A DNA stretch of 64,000 bases from the NCBI GenBank assembly GCA_036346405.1, contig CM070561.1:7318834-7382833 (forward strand). Reading direction: 5' to 3'. The translations under genes and the position numbers were made by a program. The notes under the pieces were generated by a model. It was given only the letters and a program-made list of their open reading frames with translations, was not told where the DNA came from and searched no databases. The stretch is from Phyllostachys edulis. Its lineage: Eukaryota > Streptophyta > Magnoliopsida > Poales > Poaceae. This document shows, piece by piece, positions 23,130-34,849 of the stretch (position 1 is its first letter; each line of letters opens with the position of its first letter).

Positions 23130-23520
23130 CTTCACAGATGGTTAAAAAACGCCATCACAGACGGTTTCGTGAGCCGTCTGAGTTTATGGGTCAATAATGC
23201 ATGAGGTCATCACAGACGGTTTTCGAACCATCTGTAATACATACTATCACAGGCGGTTTGTAGATGAAACTGTTTGTGATACTCGACTGCCACAGACGGT
23301 CTATAGATGAAACCGTCTGTGATAGTCGACTACCACGAGCGATGCGTCAGATGAAACCGCCTGCGTGATAGTCGATCACCACGACGATCAGATGAAACCG
23401 CCCGTGATAGTGGACTATCACGAGCGGTTTCATGGACTATCACGAGCGGTGTCATCTACGAACCATCGTGGTAGTCGACTATCAAAGACGGTTTCATCTG
23501 AGCACTGCGTGGTAGTCTTT
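23130..23520. repeat. CACTA2 left sub-terminal repeats
   Basis: Many copies of ATCACAGACGGTT and ATGAAACCGTCTGTGATAGT alternate in both orientations, some in the CACGAGCGG variant. These are the expected binding sites of the element's regulatory protein. Confidence 0.85.
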
Positions 23521-23899
23521 TGCATTGCTAAATCTATTTACGCTTATTGGCTAGCCTCAGGAAATGCTAGCCATGCCCTCTTAAACAAGCACATCCAATT
23601 TGCATTCATTTCAGAAGCACATCAAAATTGCATTCATTTCAGAAACAAGCACATCCAATTCACAAATCAATTAACTTTAACCATTAATGTACATTAATTT
23701 ACACACATGTACCATTAAGTTCAATCTATCCCAATCAAGGTCAATCTACACTTTGTGGAAACTCCCATCCGGATTTATGACCGTCTGCTTGAGAATGACG
23801 CAAGGTATGATCGAACTTTTATGAGCTCGCTCTGTTCCAACGCATTTAAATCGATGGTCGCAACTTTGTTGATAGGAAGATTAAATTCGTGCTTATATA
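23521..23899. other. CACTA2 3' non-coding region
   Basis: Short repeats of AAGCACATCCAATT and CATTCATTTCAGAA occur at 23580-23670. No product is recognised; it probably holds the 3' end of the Ulp1-type gene, whose degraded C-terminus may reach here. Confidence 0.5.
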
Positions 23900-26878
23900 A
23901 ATTGGTAAGTATATATGAAATAATTGTTGAAAGATTGACAAACCTGAGGATCATTGGTGATCGCGGAACCGATGAGTAGTTGCATGTTGTGGCAAACATA
24001 GTATCCACAGACGTTGCGGCCCGGTGGCTGCTGGTGGCACTACAAAAATAGAATTGGTTAGTTCGAGAGGCATTACTACGAAGTGTTATATAGGATTAAT
24101 GTGTACTAGCTAGCGAGTCTTGGGAATTTTGATCATGTGACGTTGTCCTTCCCTCGATATTCCATCCTCTAGCATGTAACACGTCGAACACCCTCACGTG
24201 ACTCCAAGAAGTTAGCCTTAGCCATTGCAAAGGAAGGAAAGACTACAATAGAGTTTCTATGGAGGAAATGTGTTTACCTGATGATTAAATTCCGGATAAT
24301 TGTGAAGTTGTGAGTGGCCCTCTGTAGGGAATCTAGGTATATTACGCATTTTCGTTTTGGTATAATTACAATTAGAGTCCAGTGGTAGCTACACAGATAT
24401 GTCAGCATGGTCATTAAACCTAAGTTCATGTTGCTTATAAAGTACAAATCAACAAGTATAGCTAGTAGTGCAACACTTACTTCTGGTTGTAAGGCAAAAG
24501 TATGAATTCCTTATTGCGGTGAGCCATGAAAAAAATCTATAACGTAATTCTCGACGAATGTTGCATTCACCGTGATGCTTTGCTCGGAGACAATCTGTGG
24601 GTCGAGGAAACCTACCAGTGATTTCCTTCTTTCGGCTTCAGAGATCATGTATCTATATACAAAAGCAAGGAGTATATATAACATTTATCGGTATTACACG
24701 AACATTGACCGTGATTGTACACACTTACAGTGTCCAGCATCGTATGAGTGAGACGTCGAGCTCGTTGAGGTTGAAGAGACAGAACAAGTCGTCGAAGGTC
24801 ACCGTAAAGACAACGTCTTGATGCTCGTGGTTAAAATGATCCTCCTTGAACTTGACAGTGAAACCCGAGCGTCGTTGATCAACCGGCTTGTTGGACTGTT
24901 CCATGTACCATGTATGCAATGCTGTGCAATCCAGTCCTAGGGTAGGGCTGTCTAACTTCTCGAGCAATGGCTCGCCTAGCACGAATTTCTGGGCCAACGA
25001 CAAGAAGGGGATATCAGGAGAGGAGTCGATCGTCTTCGATTTGCCCTTGCTGCCTCGCTTTGTATAGGTCGACTTCACAAGACTCAACTGAGCACGAGGT
25101 GTAGATGCATGTGATGCAGCGGGCCCTTGCCGTGTTAGTGCAGGTAGCTTCGGTGCAGTCAGGTCCCATGGACTTGATGCCGTTGCAGGACATTCCCGTG
25201 AAGTTGACACCGGAGCAGGTAGCTCCAGGCAAATGTCCTCCTTGGGCCACTGGATGAATGTTCCAACGGCTTGCCCTAGAGTCATGACCTCATCGTTTGG
25301 GGGAATTTTTAGTGGGATAGCCTCAAAATTGGCACAAACACCGTCCACATTCACTTTTATAAAACCGGCTAGATTTGCACCGTGCACCAAAGCTCCGGCA
25401 CGATGGATACACCGCCCCAAGCAACATCTAGGGCAACAGAGACATATCTAACTTGGAGCGTGCACTTCATAGCCACCTACGTACATAACAATACAAAATT
25501 AGCTACTCCAACAGGCCTATCAATGGATCGAGCATTCCAGAGATAATAATTATTACCTGGATATCATCGACGGGAAATCTGTCGTCACCTATTGGGGTAG
25601 GGTTAGGGTTGGACGCGCAGCTACTCGGAAGTTTGGGGGTGGCTAGCAGTGAGGCGAGGGCTTGCAACTGATTTGGGAGTTGCAATCCCCTAATCCTTTC
25701 CTCAAAGGTCTCCATCTGCTTTTGCTCGGATGCACGAATCTCCTCTCTGAGGGATTGAGTGACCTCATCTCTGATTTTTTCAGTGACCTCCTCTCTGATT
25801 TTTTCAGTGAGCTCATCTCTGAGGGATGCACAAAGATCCTCTCATAGCTTTGCATCGCGCTCGGCTTTGGCTCTCGTCCTACTCCGGTACGATCCGGAGT
25901 CCGCTTGGAACCATTTTTCCCATGTAACATAAACACCAGCGCCTCTCGTGCGACCCAGATGCTCACTGTTTCCTAGGGCCACAGAGAGTATATCTTTCTC
26001 CCTGCCTGCCTGGAATGAGCCTTTGGAAGATTGTGCACTCAGCGTTATCTGCAATAGCCCGACATGTCATTTCACTTCCTATGAAGTTATGGAGTAATTA
26101 CAAACTAGGTAGTTCGATATCTTACCAGGCGCTGGGACACTTCCTGGTCTGCGGGGTTTGGAAAGTACGCTTCCCCCGTAGACCCAATACGTAACCTCGC
26201 AAATAACCACTGTCGGGAGCGCACATCAGTGATCTCGGGAAATGGCGGGGAGACATTCGAACAGCTTGCCTGCTGTTCCTGATCCCTCCATATCGGGGCT
26301 TTACCCGCATACCCAGCAGTGTCGAGTCTGTGGGGGTGCTTGTTTTTTTGCCTGGAGGGCCGTGTGCGCCGCACTTTCACTCCTAAATTCATCTGTCGTC
26401 TTCCTCGCCACAAACTCAGCCCAAGACTCTTCTAAGAATGGATACTTGTGGAAGGGCACCCTCAGATCCTTCTCCACGTAGTTCTTGACAAGTGTGCTCT
26501 TGAAGTTCTTCCATGCTTTGCACGCCTGTAGCAACACGTGTCGTCGCGCGGAGTCCAGGTGTTCTACCGGGATCTCGAACGATGCGAGAATATCCGCCAG
26601 CACAGCAGTTTTCAGTGGTCCGGGCACCACCTTCCACGAATCGTAGGTGACGCTGACCCGTTCCCGTGCAACTATTCCGATCGTTCTCCAAAATACGGAC
26701 GCTGCTCGGCGAGGATTGATAGGGGTCCCAGACTGATCGACCTCCGTGATGGTAAATCGGCCCCCTGGCTTTTCGATATTCCTCTTCTTCTACCGCGGTT
26801 GGATATTGTTCCAAAGGATGGTGCATCATCAGACACATGAGGCGGCGATGACGAAGAATGAGCAGAAGACATCTTCAC
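23900..26878 (-). pseudogene. CACTA2 gene 2: Transposase_24 domain, coiled coil and Ulp1-like cysteine protease
   Basis: Starts around 26878 with a Ser-rich N-terminus. After frame changes, the plant CACTA Transposase_24 (Ptta/En/Spm) region is read at 26590-26120: ACKAWKNFKSTLVKNYV, FHKYPFLEESWAEFVARKT, then KNKHPHRLDTAGYAGK. A repetitive coiled coil follows at about 25840-25720 (REEVTEKIRDEVTQSLREE). Exons 25420-24725 and beyond lead into an Ulp1 (C48 peptidase) fold: GFLDPQIVSEQSITVNATF, the His in YHWTLIV (codon 24382-24384), the Asp in IYLDS, and QPPGRNVCGYY with the catalytic Cys codon at 24007-24009. So His, Asp, Gln and Cys are all readable, although exons are interrupted by indels. 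Ulp1-like domains ride on several plant DNA transposons; target unknown. Confidence 0.8.
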
Positions 26879-27430
26879 AAGAAATAGAACATCATGTGAA
26901 CAAATGAAATCAGCATAAAGCTAAGATTTAGCATTTTGATATTGCTATCAGATGTAGAGTAAGCATTCCAATTAGAGCTCAAGTACAAACCCGATTATCA
27001 AAACAATTTCAGTACAAGACTATTATCATCACAAAGCATTCATCTCAAGCCCACCACACCACATTGCAATATATTCCAGTAGCAGTATCAAAACAAATAC
27101 CATATGAATAACTGACTAGAACAAATACAAATTCCTAAAACAAGTACAATTATCATGAGGGACCATGACAGATTATTGATAGAAATAGTTAGGGAAAGGG
27201 GCGTCGGGGTCGGCAACTCGGCATTAGTTACCTTTGGGCGTCGAGGAGAAGGACGAGCAGGAGCGATGCAGGCAAAGAGGCGGTGTCGAAGGGGAGGCGC
27301 GAGGCTCGGGAGGAGGAGGCACGGCTCGGGGGAGGCGCGGTGGGCTCGGGGAGGCGCGGTCAGGCAGGGAGGAGGCTCGGCGGACTCGGGGAGGCACTGT
27401 GGCCGAGGAGGAGGCGGTCTCCATTTTCAA
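26879..27430. other. CACTA2 internal non-coding region between its two genes
   Basis: AT-rich sequence resembling the CACTA1 interior (CATCACAAAGCATTCATC) is followed by GC-rich GGCTCGGGGAGGCGCGG repeats (about 27240-27420), probably the 5' region of gene 2. Around 27430 the sequence changes to protease code of element C. The exact junction could be up to 100 bp either way. Confidence 0.55.
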
Positions 27431-29006
27431 TGCACCAAGATGGGAATGAACTGTTCTAGATTGAAAAAGCATGAAATGCCGTTTTTATTAGTGATGGATA
27501 TAGTTAGTTGGGCACAATCAATTTGGTCAAATTGCAGGACAACCAATCCATTCCCAAAATGACATCTATCCCTTTAGAGTTTATCACAATCAGTTCGCCC
27601 AAAATCTACCCTTCAATAATGATATTAACATTATGGCGGTTGATCGACTATGAATCTTGACCGAGGAGTGAATAATATGTGGATGAAGTTGATGCATAAC
27701 TAGGCGATGTTGAGTAGCAAGCGCCTACTAACAAAAGAATGGGATGCTCGAGTCAAATAAAACGAAGAGTCAGATTGAAATTAACTAGGAGCATACCAAG
27801 AATAACCCAGTGCCTCGGCCGCTTCTTCGCCAGCTAGTTGATTTACGGTCGCGGATTTGGGCGGATCGAGCTTGACAAGCGCCTTTGGAGAAGGTGCGGG
27901 GCGCCGCAGCTTGGGGAAGGCGGAACGGGTAGCAACCCACGTGCCTTAGCAAAGCATTGGTTTGCAAAATGTCCTAGGCGCCCACAATGGTAGCAAATCA
28001 CACCCGGCTTGACATTGATAGCAGTAGGTGGCCTGTTTCCACTAGGTCGGGACTGCCCAGTGGGTGGAGGTGGACGAAACGCAAACACCGGCGCCCTAGG
28101 TGGAGCTGGAGCTGGTGCTCGGAAAGACTGAGGCTGCCACAGACGCAGTCTTACTGAACGGCTACTAGATGTAAATTGGGTAACCTTTTGCCGTTTCCGT
28201 GACTCCTCTAAAGCCTTGCTCTTAGTTTCAGCAATGATGGCTTTGTCCACAAGATGTTGAAAATTTCGGAAATCTTGTACCGCTAAAGCCAACTGCAGCT
28301 CTTCGGATAAACCATTCATAAAACGGTTCCGACGACGAAGGTCAGTCGAAACATCATCAGGGGCGTACCGAGCAAGAATATTGAACTCATGAAGGTACTC
28401 GGTCACTGATTTTCGCCCTTTCTTGAGAGCGAGAAATTCTTGCTGCTTGAGCATCATTACTCCTTCAGGAATATGGGCCTCGCGAAAGGCCTCCATGAAC
28501 TCAAGCCAGGTAAGGGTATGTCCTGTGGGCTGGATAGCCAGATAATTGTCCCACCAATTGCTAGCCGGTCCAGTCAGTTGGTAGCTAGCATATAGGACTT
28601 TCTCCCTTTCAGAGCATTGGGCAATTAACAGCTTCTTTTCAATTTCCCGAAGCCAATCCTCCGCTTCCATTGGGTCTTGGGAGCTGGAGAACACTAGTGG
28701 GTTAGTCCGCTGAAAATCAGCAAGACTCCCCTGCCCATGCTGAACTCCTGCCCTACCCGCTGGTGGAGTGGTAGAAGAAGTATTGCGCGCAATTTGTTCC
28801 AGTATGCGCGTCTGGTCCATTCGGTTGCGCTCAATTTGCATGAGCACATCCGCCATAGTGGGTGGTGGAGGAAGCTCCTCTTCCTGACGACCACCTTGCG
28901 GACCATGAGATCCGGAAGGGTCAGCCTGCTCCCCCTGAGTATAGGGAACAGGGGTGGAGAACCTCTCCTCTTGTTGTGCTCACGAACGAGTAGTAGGTCC
29001 TGTCAT
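27430..29006 (-). pseudogene. gag and protease start of chromovirus C
   Basis: The start codon at 29006 is followed by a TGA at codon 9 (CGA to TGA fits). From 28856 a 337-residue open stretch gives a classic Ty3/gypsy gag: MADVLMQIERNRMDQTRIL, then the capsid core with EAEDWLREIEKKL, SNWWDNYLA, FMEAFREAHIP and VTEYLHEFNILARYAPDDV, a Pro-rich linker, and the zinc knuckle CYHCGRLGHFANQC. After it the frame shifts; a degraded protease follows, with VNQLAGEEAAEALG (about 27830) and DVILGMDWLSC (about 27560). It forms the particle and would have been processed by the protease. Coding stops at the truncation. Confidence 0.9.
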
Positions 29007-29405
29007 CCTGTTGCCATATAATGGTTAACAACATCACAAGGATATACTCGAGCGAACACATACAAGATTCTGAGATAGAAAAAGAAAGAAGTACTAAACT
29101 TAGTCATGCATCATGTTATGACATGCAGCCAAATTAACACCAAAATCATAAACCACACGGGTACAGCAAAATTTCGGTCCCAACTTTATTATCATACGGC
29201 TGATAGCAACATCCAGTCCCAACCCAAAAGTCGGCACACAATATCTTACAAAATGTAGGCTATTCTATTACACAATACTTAATGGACAACTACTAGCCTA
29301 TTACACAGCTAGTGCCGAACACAACATCCAGCCCCTAAGTATAATCATTACGGTTAAAATTCACCGGAAACTCATTTAACAGATGAGCTTCAGGTGAACC
29401 TGTAT

Positions 29406-30112
29406 CTATGGGATCCCTAGGGCTGATGAGACGTGTAGGAGAACCCAACAGCAAATGATGTCCCCCAGAAGATGTAGGTCGCTGGGTGCGAGGGAAGCCG
29501 GCAGACATCCGGGCTTGACGACACTACCCCAGGATAGGAACCAGCCCAGGCACTTCTGGAAGGCGGAATCCCGGTGGTACAGTAGCAGCTGGAGGGATCT
29601 CATTGTTGCCATAAAGCACGTTACGAGGAACACGGTTCGTGGCAACACCAAGCCTCAAATATTCCTGTGCCTCATGCAGACGACGGCGGGTTTCCCATAA
29701 CTCATACACGAGACAGTGATGGACTTGGTCCATGATACGGACCAACCTCGCTAACTCGCGTACGTATGGGTCCTCCCCAAACTGAATCTCATCGAATGTA
29801 CTCACATCCGCTCTAGGGCCTTGTTTTGGGAAGTGAACATAGGGTGGTGAGGCAGCTCAAGTCAAATCATGACGAAGGAGGCTCATCATCCCACGCCAGC
29901 AATTTCTTCTGCCTGACCATAGACTCGGAGGTGGCACGTGTATGGATGCAATATGGAACACTACCCACCACCTGTCTGGCGATCACATTAATGATAGCTT
30001 GGTACTCTTCCATACCAGGCCCTCGGTCTCGACGGTAGATGGCATACTCTGGCTGATAAGTGAAATTGGCCCGCCACATCATATCTCGAAGCAAGGCTGG
30101 AAACCCGTCCAC
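29406..30112 (-). pseudogene. Open frame upstream of gag in chromovirus C, unknown function
   Basis: Two overlapping minus-strand frames, 30112-29867 (FPALLRDMMWRANFTYQPEY, GMEEYQAIINVIARQVVGS) and 29805-29524 (VRELARLVRIMDQVHHCLVYE, WETRRRLHEAQEYL), look like one disrupted protein. It lies between the 5' LTR and gag. The same protein can be read in chromovirus D upstream of its gag (from 38580), with aligned ALL..MM and repeated polar segments. I do not recognise the family. A helical, Arg/Glu-rich C-terminal part is suggested. Element D split its N-terminal end at 30136. Confidence 0.6.
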
Positions 30113-30431
30113 ATCTTCGGCTCGAGTCTCCTTAATTGTCGAACCCGGGAGCGAAGGATCCCGAATTCTCTGTGTTCATACATTAGTCCAGGACAGCTAA
30201 TGTACAGTCAAACAAAAGTGATAATCAAAACATATCACGCATTTTATTAATATTTATTGAGTTTATTACAAAGGGCCCGAGGCCAAATAAAGTAAAACAC
30301 AATGAGCGAGCGAATGATAGTAGTAGACCCAACGATTAGCCACGAGGCAATAAATGCAGGGCGCAACCTAGGCGTCAAGATTCTCACCGCCTGGTAGATA
30401 ACTTCTCTGAATAAAGATTATTCACAGAGAG

Positions 30432-30452
30432 TGAGCACTACTACCGTGCTCG
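30432..30452 (-). promoter_or_regulatory. Conserved LTR hairpin, copy in D 3' LTR (compensatory variant)
   Basis: TGAGCAC-TACTACC-GTGCTCG. Compared with TGAGTAC/GTACTCA elsewhere, one T-A pair of the stem is a C-G pair, changed on both sides. Confidence 0.7.
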
Positions 30453-32667
30453 CAAGTTACACCAATATGGAATTGATATGCATGCATAAGGTAGACAAAG
30501 GATCTTGGCAAGGTTATTTTATGTAAGCGGCGGTTTTAATTTAAATAATCATATTAGATTTCAAAGCCATTTCATACAATAACCATTTTAAGTAACAATA
30601 GTTTATTGTGGATAACCTCCATAAAAGATGATGGATATCCTCCAATCACAATGGCTACCCGCCTAATTTTCCCACAGACTATCCATCCCGAAATTATCTC
30701 TTGAAATCACTTTTAAAACCAAAAACAAAACTAACTCTGAGTGGCTTTGCTAGCATGTCCATGATCATGACGCTATTCAATAGTTTCTACTCTGCGAGTT
30801 TGTACAACTTTACCCACACGAGATATTATACTCTTTGTGTCGGCCAATCCACGCTTCCTAAGGCGTGTGTGAACAAACATCACAAGGCCGTTACAATGTT
30901 CTACCTCAAAGTACTTGTGCCCGCTAAGGTTTCGCTTCCATTGGGCTGACCGTCCTCCGAAAACCCCCTCTTGCGCCAGATGGGAAAACTGTCTACCCGA
31001 CACCCATACATACAACATAGCACCAATAACTAAGAGGTATTACAAATTATTAAGCCAGGTCCTGCCCATACAGGACATGTGGTTGTACGATAAGGCATAA
31101 CAAAATGCGCTCAAAGACCGGTCCTCAATTGACTTGGGCGTCATTCAATTTAAACCCTGGGTCTTAATCTTAACGAGACTAAGCAGGTGCATAAACCTGC
31201 ACCCACCATTCATCCTTTTCGCCCAAGTCCAAACCCTTTTTATTTTATTTCTATAAAACCATCTTTACAAATTCGCTATGGTAAAACAATACCATAGTTT
31301 TAATTTTCAGCAAAGTTTATTGAGTTGGCTAAAATTCTCCCAAAAACATAAATCATGGTCTAAGTATTTGCGAAGCATTTGATTATTAAACATAATAATT
31401 TATCTAAAGTGACAAAGGAATGACATGGCAACATCAAAATTTGGCATACAAGGATAATAGGAATAACTAATTATTTAAACAGGAATTTGAAATACTTGAA
31501 TAAAATTATGCATGCATTTAATAATTTAAAAACTGAATTTAATTAACTTTAAAATAATAGGGGCAAAATGGTCAAAGTATAACTTGCCTTCGTTGCAGTC
31601 TGGAAAATCTAAGTCTTGAGAAGTATCAAATTCCTAATCGTCAAAGTCTAAACGTGAAAATAAGGCAAATCAAATAAAATTCAAATAAAACTCAGAAATA
31701 CAAAATAAACCAAGTCTAAATATAATAATTTTATTTTATTGAGCTAGATAATCAAATTATAAAATTTTAGAAATTTGTTTCACTAAATTTGGAGTTAGGA
31801 TTCAATTATTATGAATTTTACAAATTTTAACCTAAATTTGATATTTAAAAGAATTCTAAATTCTAAAACAGAACTAAAATGAACTCTAAATTGAATTATT
31901 ATATTTTATTTAGTTAGACAATAATTTTCTAAAATTTTAGCAACTTGAATCATCTAATTTGGAGTTATAATGCAAAAGTTATGAATTTTACAAATTTTAA
32001 ACTAAATCATTATTTAAACAATTTTCTCGAATTATTCTCCTAAAGGAAATTCTAATTATTAGCATGGTGACGTCAGCAATGATTTTCGGAATTAAAATAA
32101 TTTGAATTAACTTTTCGACATGTGGGGCCTAAGTGTCATAGACTCGGCTCACATGGACCAAGTCCACGAATCCAAAGGCTCGGGTGGCGCCGATTTGGCG
32201 GTAGGGTGATGTGGCACCCACGTGGCGTGAGTGGCGCCACTGTGGTGCTTACGTGGCGAGCCATGTCGGCGGGACAGTCTTGCGCCTGAACCCGATGGTC
32301 TCCGGCGGCGTGCTACACTACGGCGGCCGCCGTGAGGGTATGAGGAGGAAGAGGGTGACAAAGCGGTTCGGTGCTCTCCCCAATCGTCGAGATGAGGACG
32401 CGAGGCGGCGGCGAGAGGAAAGCGGCGGCTTGATTACATTCAACGGCGACGACGAGCTCTGGTGACTCTCCGGGCGGAAGGTGCGCCTGAGGGCGAGCGA
32501 GACATGGCGACTCGAAGGTGGGTTCGGGTGGCGGAGAGTCGCCGATGGCGCGCAATTCGACAGACGGAAGCTTGGCCGGCGAGCTATTTCTCAAATTCCG
32601 AGTATGGGGAGGAGAAAGGAAGTGGGTGGCGGTGGTGAGTTGGGGAGCTCAAGGCGCTTTGAGGCTC

Positions 32668-32676
32668 CTTTATAGG
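32668..32676 (-). promoter_or_regulatory. TATA-like box of D 3' LTR
   Basis: Minus-strand CCCTATAAAGGAGCC; the other LTR keeps it at 41249-41257. Confidence 0.5.
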
Positions 32677-33419
32677 GGCGGCAAAGCGAGAGACGGAGAT
32701 CGTGGGCGGCATCAATGGCGGCGGGCGAAGTGGAGTTTAAAAGGGGTTAAAGAGAGGAAAACGGCGAGTGAGTCTTGGCGAGAGACGCTGGTTTGATTAA
32801 GCACAAACGCGAGAAAAAGGGAAGTAAAGCGCGTGTTAATGCTTGAGTGAAGGGCGGCCATGGCGGTGCTGCGGATGCTTGAGGAAGACGAGGCGAGGAG
32901 AAGAAAGTGACAGAGCCATATGATCATGATCCAAGGGCTCGAGCAAACTGTGGCGTGTGTGTGTGGGACCGTTGGATTGAAATCCAACGGTGCCGAGAAG
33001 AGGAAGGCGCGTGGAAGAGAGTGGGCTTTGGCCAGCACACGCGTGAGTAAATGGGCCGACCAAGTTTCGCCCAAACACTGTTTTCGATTTTCTTTTCATT
33101 TTCTATTTTAAATATTCAGGTTTAATTCATTTGACTTTAGAATATAGCAAAATAATTCCAAAAATTCTAGAAAAATCTCATAAATTCTTAGAGACATTTT
33201 AGACTTAATAAAATTATTTCCAACTTAAACTTGATAATAGATTTTATAGTTAAATTTATTTTAGCTTTAACTAATTAGGAAAAGTTTTAAAAATTTCAAA
33301 TTTCCACAAAAATAATTAAATTTTAAATTTTCTCTGAAATTTGAAAAATTGGGTCATACAAACCTTCCCCTTAAAGGAATCTCGACCCGAGATTCAGACT
33401 TAACAACAAGGAGATGGGG

Positions 33420-33600
33420 ATATCTGTTTTAATATCTTCTTCTCGTTCCCGGTGGCTTCACTTTACGGGTGGTTGCTCCTTTCGACTTTATATGAGCGGA
33501 TGATCTTGTTCTCGGTAACACGCTCTGCGGCGTCTAGAATCTTGATTGGTTGTTCTACATAAGTGAGGTCTTCTTGTAGATCAATACTCTCGGAGGAGTT
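33420..33600 (-). pseudogene. Chromodomain remnant of chromovirus D
   Basis: Translating the minus strand downstream of integrase gives EDLTYVEQPIKILDAAER and NKIIRSYKV, then SNHP and SEAT, with one stop and a missing Trp region. This order is the C-terminal chromodomain of plant chromoviruses of the Del/Tekay type, which is thought to guide integration to modified histones. Frame breaks make it non-functional. Confidence 0.8.
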
Positions 33601-33895
33601 TGATCTTCGGCACTCGAAGGCACTTCTTTAGTTGTGACACATGAAAGGCGTTGTGTCTCGCAGACAAGGAGGTTGGCGGTTCAAGCGATAAGCGACTTCA
33701 CCTCTCTTTGCCAAAATTTTGTAAGGACCCACAAATCAGGTGCGAGTTTTCCTTTGGTCCGGAACCTTCTTACTCCTCCGAGTGGAGTAACTCGAGATAA
33801 ACAAAATCTCCTATTTGAAAGGTCAATTCTCTTGACGGTTGTCGGCATAACTTTTCTCGCGAGTTTGAGCCACTTTCAGACGTTCTCTTATTGCT

Positions 33896-34832
33896 TTAAC
33901 CTTGTTCTCGGCTTCTTTGATTAATTCGGTCCAAGAATTGGTGCTCTCCTACTTCATCCCAAAGGAGTGGAGTTCTCGCATTTTCGCCATATAAAGCTTC
34001 AAATGGAGACATCTCAGAGACTAGCTTGGTAGCTATTGTTGTACGAGAATTCTCGCAAAGGGCGATTCTTGTCCCAACTTTTCCATAGTCTAAGGCACGG
34101 GCTCGAAGCATATCTTCAAGAACTTGGTTGACGCGTTACGTCGACCATCCGTCTCGAGGGTGATCTGTTTATCTTGAAGTTGAGTCTGGTTCCTAAAGCT
34201 TCGTGAAGACTCTTCCAAAATCGGAAGTGAACCGGAACCTCTATCGGAGACAATCTTCTTGGGTACACCATGTAAACAAACAATCTTGGCCACATATAAT
34301 TCAGCTAGTTTGCTACTCGATAAGTGGTCTTATTTGGAATGAAATGGGCCACTTTGGTCAATCGGTCAATTATCACCCAAATGGAATCACATCTGTTTGG
34401 GTCCTAGGAAGTCCTAATGAAATCCATACCAATTTCTTCCCATTTCCATTCAGGAATTGGTAATGGTTGTAACAAACCAGCGGGTCTTTGATGTTCTACC
34501 TTAACTCGTTGACATACATCACAACGGGCAACAAATTCAGCGATTTCTCGCTTCATGCTGACCCACCAATACTTCTCTTTCAGATCCTGGTACATTTTGG
34601 TACTTCCGGGATGAATGGAGTAGGGTGATTCATGTGCTTCTTTCAGAATTGACTGTTTTAATTCCTGCTGATTAGGTACACAGATGCGATTTCCGAACCA
34701 CACTGTTCCTTGCTCATCTTCAGAGAATCCTGGGGCTTTGCCTCTTCTCATATTCTTTTTGATTTCTTTGATGTCTTCGTCTTCTAACTGTTTTTCTCTA
34801 ATCTGACTCTGAAGAGTGGGTTGAACTTCCAA
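33896..34832 (-). pseudogene. Integrase of chromovirus D
   Basis: The HHCC zinc-binding region is complete in 34832-34404: HESPYSIHPGSTKMYQDL, YWWVSMKREI and CDVCQRVKVEHQRPAGLL, ending at WEEIGMDFI with the first catalytic Asp. The core then breaks: VPKKIVSDRGS (second Asp, about 34260) is in another frame, and SEMSPFEALYGENARTPLLW (about 34010) in a third. Upstream, MRRGKAPGFSEDEQGTVWFG is the linker from RNase H. Multiple frameshifts, no intact enzyme. Confidence 0.88.
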
Positions 34833-34849
34833 AGCATTGATACATCCTT

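Larger units (their letters stand above)
30137..33360 (-). repeat. 3' LTR of chromovirus D
   Basis: Plus-strand TGTCGAACCCGGGAGCG at the left edge and GGGTCATACA at the right edge. It contains the conserved GAGCAC hairpin (30432-30452), the CATGTCCATGATCATGACG module (about 30754-30772) and a TATA-like box at 32668. GC-rich open frames at 32149-33111 lie in U3 and are not proteins I recognise. Confidence 0.95.

Noticed and set aside
23900..26878. A possible host SUMO protease gene.
   Set aside because: The Ulp1-like segment is fused to a Transposase_24 region and lies between CACTA ends with a target duplication.
32149..33111. Open frames of 60-120 codons in D's LTRs.
   Set aside because: They lie in GC-rich U3, overlap on both strands and are not preserved between the two LTR copies.
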